64,000 nucleotides of DNA from Phyto melanocephala (Eukaryota > Arthropoda > Insecta > Diptera > Rhinophoridae): assembly GCA_941918925.1 (NCBI GenBank), contig OW799233.1, positions 139,192,223 to 139,256,222 on the forward strand, given 5' to 3'. Shown here piece by piece: positions 57,346-64,000 of this stretch; the first letter of the stretch is position 1, and the number at the start of each line of letters is the position of its first letter. The notes beneath the pieces are model-generated. The model saw nothing but the letters and a program-made list of their open reading frames with translations, ran no database searches and had not been told where the DNA came from. A program made the translations under genes and the position numbers.

Positions 57346-58376
57346 TTTATACCCTTCATAAGACAGCATAAATTTATATTATCATTTGAGACCAGAGCTG
57401 TTAAATTGGGATTACGATTAGTAATCAATAAGATTACATATTAAAAGGAATGGTATTGATTACATAATGCTATTTGAACAATTCCTGATTGGTTATTAAT
57501 TACGATTACAAATAATCCAAAAGTAATCAAGATTATTTAGGATTACGAGAAAATAATCAAATATTTATAATCAAAAGTAATTCAAGAAATAATTGACTAC
57601 TTCATGGATTATTTTTGTTTATTTTTGATTATTTTTCAAAAATTTTGAATTTACGTCATGTTAAACTTATATACGTTTTATTTTGAAAAATCAACAAAAA
57701 AGGGAAAAATACGTAAAAAAAATAATATCGAGAAACAAATTCATTCAGAATACATTCAATTCCCAAAAAAAAAGTTTTATAATTTACATATGTATGTACA
57801 TATATATATATATAATTGCCCTTCATTGCAACTAGTTTTTCAAAATAAAAATCAGACAATGATTGCCGTCTTGGACTATTGACGATCCCGGCAAAAGAAA
57901 ACAGTAATTCAACTGGAGCTGAAGACGTTAAGGGCGTGTTGAAAAAAATAAATGCATTCTTTAGTAAATCATATTTTTGCCAACAATAACAATAACAAAA
58001 AATGAAAAAAACAACAACTAATGAAATAATGGTAGAATTTCATGCAGAAAGATGTATTTGTAACAGTATTGCCATAATTGCGCCAAATGAAAACAAAAAA
58101 TAATTAAAAATAATCGAAAATAATCCTTTAAAGTTGTCGAATTATTTTTTGATTACTTCTTATTATTTTTGATTACTTTCTCGTAGTTTTTATTAATCAT
58201 GATTATTTTTCGATATCTGTAATCGTATTCAATTAGTAATCGTGCGAATCTGAAAATAATCGTAATATAATCATTACTTCAACTTTAAAAAAAAAAAATC
58301 TAATTACTAATTATTACGATTAGTAATCATTACTTAACAGCTATGTTTGAGACCCTATAAAGTATATATTAAAAAA
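57346..58376 (-). mobile_element. Family A right-end remnant split by a hAT element
   Basis: TTTTTATACCCTTCATAAGACAG (57346) resembles the terminal end, and GAGACCCTATAAAGTATATA (58350-58369) resembles the reverse of TATACTTTATGGGGTC. With the hAT removed the two lie about 45 bp apart, as in family A. Confidence 0.5.
57393..58345. mobile_element. hAT-type element with perfect 8-bp duplication
   Basis: TTTGAGAC at 57385-57392 and 58346-58353 flank CAGAGCTGTTAAATT and the inverse TTAACAGCTATG. An 8-bp duplication with CA-G-starting repeats is the hAT hallmark. Both ends (about 200 bp each) are packed with GATTAC/GTAATC words, about 25 in total, while the 953-bp middle is ordinary AT-rich DNA with no transposase motif. 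It is a non-autonomous copy; two overlapping open frames at 57656-57882 are not supported. Confidence 0.82.
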
Positions 58377-59659
58377 CGGCACAAGCAAAAGAAAAATGAC
58401 TTGCAAGCAATCTCATTAAATTTAAATTAGTGTGATTATATTACTTTCTTATTTTCATATAGATATTTTAAAAGATTTGAGTTTTGCTTTACGATCAGTT
58501 TAATGAAGAATAGAGAAAACTGAAATAAAACAACGTTGAAATAAAAAAATTAATCAGAAAAAAGATGAAGTAGAACATTAAAACTGAAACACTATCAAGT
58601 AGAGTTAGACTAAAGCGAATCTTGCATAGAGACTATAACTTTTAATATTGTGTAATAAGATGAGTTCACACGTACTAAAAAAATCGCTTATAAGAAATTG
58701 TTTCTTTTTAAATCACCTCAAATGCCATTATTATGTAAAATTGGTGCTTTATATTTTTTACACTTTTTGTGTGTATTTTAACAAGAGTATAGTTATTGTT
58801 GTTTTATTTATTTCATTGCAGAATTTTGTTTCGACGTTCTAATTTGTTTGAAAACACAAATACTAAAAAACTGTGGACAAAATCTTTTCTACCTTTGATT
58901 GGTTGGTTTGACCCTGCTGTTAGATTAAAAAAATAGCCAAATCCTAGATTGAGAGACAAATGTTATAATAAAATTAAAATCTAAAACGAATATTTTATAT
59001 CTAATTTGATTCAATATCTCCTTAATGCTTAGATATTTCTCCTACTATAAGGCAATAACTAATTCAAATCAAGGCAATTTCATTTAAAAGGTGACACTTT
59101 GTAAATTTTATTCGAATGAATTTTGACCGAACTCTATAAATTAAAAAATTGATTTGGATATCTCAGATAAGAAATTGATTATGATTCAGAAAACAACAAG
59201 ACAATAAATTTTGAACAAGACGTGGGTGCAACTATTTTTGATCTTCTTCTTATTGCTAAAAACAAAATGATGTTGAGTGATTCTCCCATCCCCACGCTAT
59301 CCATTAGAAATGCTGTTGAAAATTTTTATATATCGCCATAGCCAGGACCAGTTATGTTTGCAGTAGATAGATGCACTGACATGGTGGCAATATTTTTGTG
59401 TTTCATGCCTCCTTAAATAGGAAAGATATTAATAAAAATGCAAATAATTACGGCAGAGTCAAATTTGGTGATACATTTAAAGATATTTAAGAAGACTCAT
59501 TGCGGGCATATATTGCTGAACTTATTTCTGCAGAAGTATATTGGCATGTTCATTTTTATTTTCAGTAAAAAAAAAATTTCTTTTATAGAAATAATATATG
59601 ATATTGCAAGAAATGAAGACGATCATGTTTTATTGCCTTCATTTTAGTCGCAAACCAAA
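58377..59659. other. AT-rich stretch
   Basis: No gene recognised. The part after 59200 may belong to the piggyBac relic that follows but no motif can be read with confidence; the open frame at 59438-59647 shows no domain. Confidence 0.35.
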
Positions 59660-59965
59660 TAAGTATCAACTACAAACTTGCTCCTCTTTATGAATTATTA
59701 GAGTGCTGGCAAGGGCTTCATAAAAAGTTTTACAACCATAACGAAAATATTACTGTTAATAAAAATCTTCTGCAGTTTAAAAGACCATTTCCCTTGAGAA
59801 ATTTTTTGCCATCAAAACCTGCGAAATATAGTTTGAAATTTCAGTTATCATAGTGGATTCATATTTGGGCTAAGTCCAAAGCTATATCTGAAAAACCTAA
59901 ACTTGAAGTTAGTGTGAGTCTAAAGCAGATTTGAAATGCTCTATTTGCGAGCAAATTATTTGAAA
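59660..59965 (+). pseudogene. Third piggyBac transposase relic (middle segment)
   Basis: From about 59678 the + strand reads LAPLYELLECWQGLHKKFYN, then HNENITVNKNLLQFKRPFPL, RNFLPSKPAKYSLKF and a stop. This corresponds to the piggyBac segment L--I-E-W-F------Y-PGENITVDEQLLPFRGR-PFRQYMPSKPAKYGIK, containing the position of the first catalytic aspartate, here replaced (VNKN instead of VDEQ). After the stop, a few degenerate residues continue. No TIR or TTAA could be assigned and the rest of the gene is absent or unreadable. It represents an older, independent piggyBac insertion, more diverged than the one at 44377. Confidence 0.72.
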
Positions 59966-61422
59966 ACCTAATAGAAAAATATATTTTTCAGCTTATATTG
60001 GAAAAAGTATAAGTACAAATTTTCTTTTTTTTTTTAATTAGTCCAAATTAGTTTAAATCTAAGACAAGTAAATTTTTATTTTTTTTTCTTCGTCCAACTT
60101 TATGTAAAATAAATTTTAAATTATAAAAAAACGTTGTTAATAAAATAAAATTACGTAAGCAGGATTTTCCAAACGATATTTTATATTGTTCTAAAGCCAT
60201 AGAGATAACAGGAAAAATATTTCACCAAATGGTCTTAACCTGAAAGCAAAGCTAAGTGATGTTTTGTTAAGTTGGTTTTTTGTTAATAAGATTTAGAGAT
60301 TGAAAGTAGTATGAAATAAAATGCATAGCATTTACAACATTTTACGTAGTTCTTAAGAAAATATATTATGAATTCTTATAAACAAAAGATTTGATTTGTC
60401 TCACTGTCTGTACGTTGAAATCAGTTTTTAAGAGCTCCCACTTATGATTTCAGTTGACAACCACGATCATAATATTTGAGACTGTTAGATTTAAGAAAAA
60501 TTCAAAAACTGAAGCATGAGATAACTTGCCATATTAGCGACATTAAGCCACAATTATGTCTCAGTTTTATTAAAACAATGTACTATCGGATTGAAAAATA
60601 CCACACGCTAAGAAGAAACATGGTTTTGGTCATCATAATTTAAGAGCAACATGCCATGATTTAGTTGTACGATTGTGCTTAAAACATATAACTGTTGCAA
60701 GTTTATCAACGTTAAATTACTGTCTTTTCCTGTTAATAGTGATTGTACTTAACTTTTTAATTGCAATTTTGATATATATTTTACATTTTATCAATAATTT
60801 TAAAAATTTCTCAATTTTTTTTAACACTTTTTTTAATATTTTTGACATAAGAAACTTTTAAATTATAGCTTCATTGCTCTGAAATCATACTGTTGTTTCA
60901 CCTTTTATTGAATGATTATTTGTCATTTTAAAATCCTTTTAATATAATGTTTAATTCGCGAAGACATCATAGTATTTTTGTCATAATAATTTTGTTAATC
61001 GTATTATTTTTAAATGACAACAATAACGAAATTTTTACGAAAAGTAAACATTAAATAAAAAAATTCAAACAAACGCTTGATTATCGAGACAAAATATATG
61101 AAAAAATAAAAATAAAAGTTTCTATTACTTGTTTTGAAAACAAAATACTGTTTAAGAGAATAACATATGATCATCGTGATCATGTCGTAACAATGGTTGT
61201 TCTTTGCGTGCACCGAAGCCATAGCGAACATTTGGCCGAGAATTTGTTTCAAACATTATCGTCAAAGCTTTTTCTATCATAATAAAATTTTTTTATTAAT
61301 TCACTGAAAACTTTTTATTTTGTTTACTTATCGTGAGTTTTGGTTAAATCACCCCGTAGATGACATTTATATTAAACCCTTATAATAATCCAATAACGGA
61401 ATGAAAACCGAATTTTAATTAT
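59966..61422. other. AT-rich stretch with a faint repeat remnant
   Basis: CTCACTGTCTGTACGTTGAAATCAGTTTTTAAGAGCTCC (60399-60437) recalls the reverse of the family A GACR/TTGATTTCAAC block. Otherwise nothing recognised; open frames at 60673-60861 and 61010-61252 lack domains. Confidence 0.4.
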
Positions 61423-62229
61423 AACAAGTAAGAGCGCTATATTCGGCCGTGCCGAATCTTATATACCCTTCACAACGTGTAGTCATGCAATAACAGTAGT
61501 TTGTGACACCATTCATCCCATATCAAATACGTACATACATATAAAAACATACATATATAAAAACATCCCATTGTAAAATTATAAATTCACGTATGTATGT
61601 TAAAAAAACAAAAAAAATTTAAAAAAAAATTTAAAAAAAATTTAAAAAAAAAATTAAAAAAAAAAATTATTGTATATATAATATATATAAAACAAAAATA
61701 AAAAAAAAATTAAAAAAAAAAATAAATAAAAAAAAATAATAATAAAAATATAAATAATATATTAAAAAAAAATAAAAAAAAAATAAAAAAAAAAATTAAA
61801 AAAAAAATTTTTTTTGGCTCAGCTGGGATTCGATGCACGTTTTCTCTAACCAGTATACACGTTTGTATGTATGTATTTTGTTGTTGTAATGTTGTTTTTG
61901 TAAATAAAAAATCGAGGTGGTCTTGGGTTTTTGCTCATATCTCAGTTGTTTATGTACCGATGTTTCTGATTTTCAATACCGTTCTACTCCCGAATATTTC
62001 TGATATTTTAATACCTCAACCGAGTCCAAGCGATGTCGGGGGGCTTCAAAAAGTTGATTTCAACATACACACGGACAGACGGACAGACTGACAGGGCTTA
62101 ATCGACTCCCCTATTCATAAGCTTTCAGAAAATATATACTTTATGGGGTCGGAAATCAAAATTGTAGAAATTTCACACGGAATGACAAACCTATATATAC
62201 CCTTTTTCACTGTGTGAAGGGTATAAAAA
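61423..62229 (+). mobile_element. Hairpin-ended element, family A copy A5 (complete)
   Basis: AACAAGTAAGAGCGC, hairpin TTCGGCCGTGCCGAA, CCCTTCACAACGTGTAGTCA, a long A-rich core (61599-61812), TGGCTCAGCTGGGATTCGATG, ATCTCAGTTGTTTATG, GATATTTTAATACCTCAACC (uninterrupted, unlike A2), GGACAGACGGACAGACTGAC, TATACTTTATGGGGTCGGAA, and the end hairpin CCCTTTTTCACTGTGTGAAGGG then TATAAAAA. It is the reference copy for family A. Confidence 0.85.
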
Positions 62230-63832
62230 CATTTATGGCTCAATTCTCGTTCTGTGAAACTGAGAAATGAAAACTTTTTGTATTTCATTTCATATGGTGT
62301 CACCATTAGTTAACTTATAAAAAACCTTTTCATGCACTCGTATGCCGTCGAAATTAAAACTACTTTTTCCGTTAATTCATGATTTTAGAATTGAATTTCT
62401 TTAGAAAAAACCAATTTAAATTAATAATGCACACAGACAGAAATTAATAAATAAAATATACCATTAAAACATTAAATTCTTAAAAAAATTAAATTTACTT
62501 TATTTCTTGCAAATAGTTTTAATGTAGGACATACAATTACAATTTTTTTTTTAAATTAATATACATACATACTTAAGAGTATATATTTATATTAATTCTT
62601 TGCCACCGCTTTTTATCATTTACATTTATACTTCATGAGTCATATGGAACTAAGCACTGTGAAGTATTTACAAATATTTGTGCATTTAAATATGTGCGAC
62701 TATATAGACTTTTAACTATATGACTTGATATTTACACATACTTTTGCTGGAGTTAAGGAAGGAAAAAATAATCATAAAAATTATTCTAGCATGTGAACTT
62801 AACTAACTACATGTTTATGGATAAAACTGCTATACGTGCAAACGTATTTGTATGTATATGTATAGAAATGTTTGTATGTGTGGGTATAAGTACATTAAGG
62901 CATAAGAATAAAAAATAAAAAATAAAACATTCAAATTTTCTACAACATTCAGACTGTGATGGCTATTCACTTATGAGCTTATGTGTATTTATACAGAAAT
63001 TTTTATACACATAACACAAATACAGACACACACGTATGGGCAACAAATACATATGTGTTTTAGTTAAAGATTATACTGTATAATAAAAAACCCAGACCAT
63101 TTATTACTATAAATGCGGGTCGCAAATGATCACAATAATGTAGCCATATTTTTACTTTCAACAGACATACAAGTAAACAAACATACATACATACAACCAG
63201 GCTCACATACAACCATATATTTTTATGAGCTTTTCTTTAAATGGAATTTTTTTAATTTCATTTTTTAAATGTTTGTACGTTTCCTTTTAAAATACATTAT
63301 ATTTATGAGTAAAACCTGTTGGAAAACGAAGCTTAAAATTAGTATAGTTTTGAATTAATTTCACTAAAATGTTATATCTACGAATAAGGAAAGAATATTT
63401 TTATCGTTATGGTTAATATTTTTAGATATGGAATTCTATTATTTGACAAATTTGGATTTAATACAGCAAAAAATTTATAGTTTTTGGTATAATATGTATA
63501 ATAAGGATGACAAAAACTGTGTTTGAACATAAAATATATTTTGAAGATTTAAGTAACTAATCGAAAATACAAGATACAACTTTTAGAATATATGGGCCAA
63601 TTCAAAGTGGTTGCATATCAGTCATATTTGTACTATTTCATATTATTTTATGCACGCATAAAATTTTTGTTAGTAATTTCCATACAAAAAAAATAATAAG
63701 ACTTTACACATTTGTTTCCTATGTATAAGAAATTGTTTATGTTATACTTTTAACCATACTGTCTCTCAGAGAGAATTTCTTCGCTTCTCACCTCTCAGAG
63801 AGAATATTTTCTATTTTCTTCTTTCCTGTATA
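62230..63832. other. AT-rich stretch
   Basis: It contains TATG and CATA simple repeats (62840-62885, 63175-63195). CTCTCAGAGAGAAT occurs twice (63762, 63796). No gene recognised. Confidence 0.4.
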
Positions 63833-64000
63833 CCAGCGTTGTCAACTCGGTGATTTTATCACCGTTTTTGGTGATTTTTAACATTTCGAAAGCGGAAAAA
63901 TTGTGAGTCAGTGCTTGGTGATTTTTTTTTTAGTTTTTAGTGATTTTCTTTTTATTTCGGTGACACCAAATACTAAAATTCAAATATATTAATTGAAAAA
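63833..64000 (+). mobile_element. hAT-like left terminus running off the window
   Basis: CAGCGTTGTCAACTCGGTG followed by repeated GGTGATTTT words (about six between 63850 and 63965) is the familiar CAGTGTTGCCAACT-type terminus of insect hAT elements with subterminal motif repeats. The right end and coding region lie outside the window, so the class is inferred from the end sequence only. Confidence 0.5.

Overview
The window is eukaryotic, very AT-rich DNA, almost certainly from a higher fly (Brachycera; a calyptrate such as a blowfly or house-fly relative is my best guess). The reasons are the piggyBac, Tc1/mariner, hAT, PIF-Harbinger and Helitron-type remnants, the TATG/CATA microsatellites, and a dispersed repeat ending in GACAGACG/GACGGACA runs followed by a conserved TATACTTTATGGGGTC block, which matches the published description of the dipteran 'mini-me'/DINE-1-like elements. 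I see no intact host protein gene, rRNA, tRNA or CRISPR array. The region reads as intergenic or long-intron DNA filled by successive transposon insertions. One short open frame ending in a good splice donor (25506-25589) is the only host-exon candidate.

Layout. 1-253: Helitron-like 3' end. 1356-1790 and 7574-7880: two dead N-terminal pieces of one Tc1-like transposase. 1846-2371: a large CTA trinucleotide array. 5079-6568: a piggyBac with TTAA duplications and a decayed C-terminal transposase. 8017-11900: two copies of hairpin-ended family C. 12160-14129: family B copy B1, containing a mariner-type deletion derivative, which in turn contains a Penelope-like insertion. 16620-19105: two dead mariner-like transposases and between them a PIF-Harbinger-like element with a MADF-like exon. 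22159-22836: family A. 24049-24967: mariner-like element with TIRs and TA duplication. 26784-29284: B2, carrying a hAT element and a MITE. 31716-34122: B3. 37213-38080: another mariner-like element. 40262-41160: family A remnant split by a 590-bp MITE with perfect TIRs. 43588-45375: family A copy cut by a second piggyBac. 45727-47190: family C. 48046-50987: A4 with B4 nested inside it. 51605-53047: C then A. 54461-56692: B5. 57346-58376: family A remnant split by a hAT with 8-bp duplications. 59660-59965: a third piggyBac relic. 61423-62229: A5. 63833 to the window end: a hAT-like left terminus.

How the pieces relate. Families A, B and C differ in their interiors but share both ends: a TTCGGC-GCCGAA hairpin next to a terminal (A)ACAAGTAAGAGC, and at the other end a GACR tract, the GGGGTC block and a terminal TATACCC/GGGTATA hairpin. 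Short subterminal inverted repeats connect the two ends. This is the architecture of non-autonomous Helentron-type rolling-circle elements (DINE/HINE), and suggests one replication machinery moved all three; no Rep/helicase gene lies in the window. Family B carries a 288-bp tandem monomer in variable copy number and was invaded by a Tc1/mariner deletion derivative; copy B2 keeps the empty target site. The nesting gives a relative order: A before B4; B before the mariner derivative (in most copies); the derivative before the Penelope-like insertion; A before piggyBac, hAT and the 590-bp MITE. Boundaries come from reading by eye and are usually good to a few bases only where TSDs are stated.
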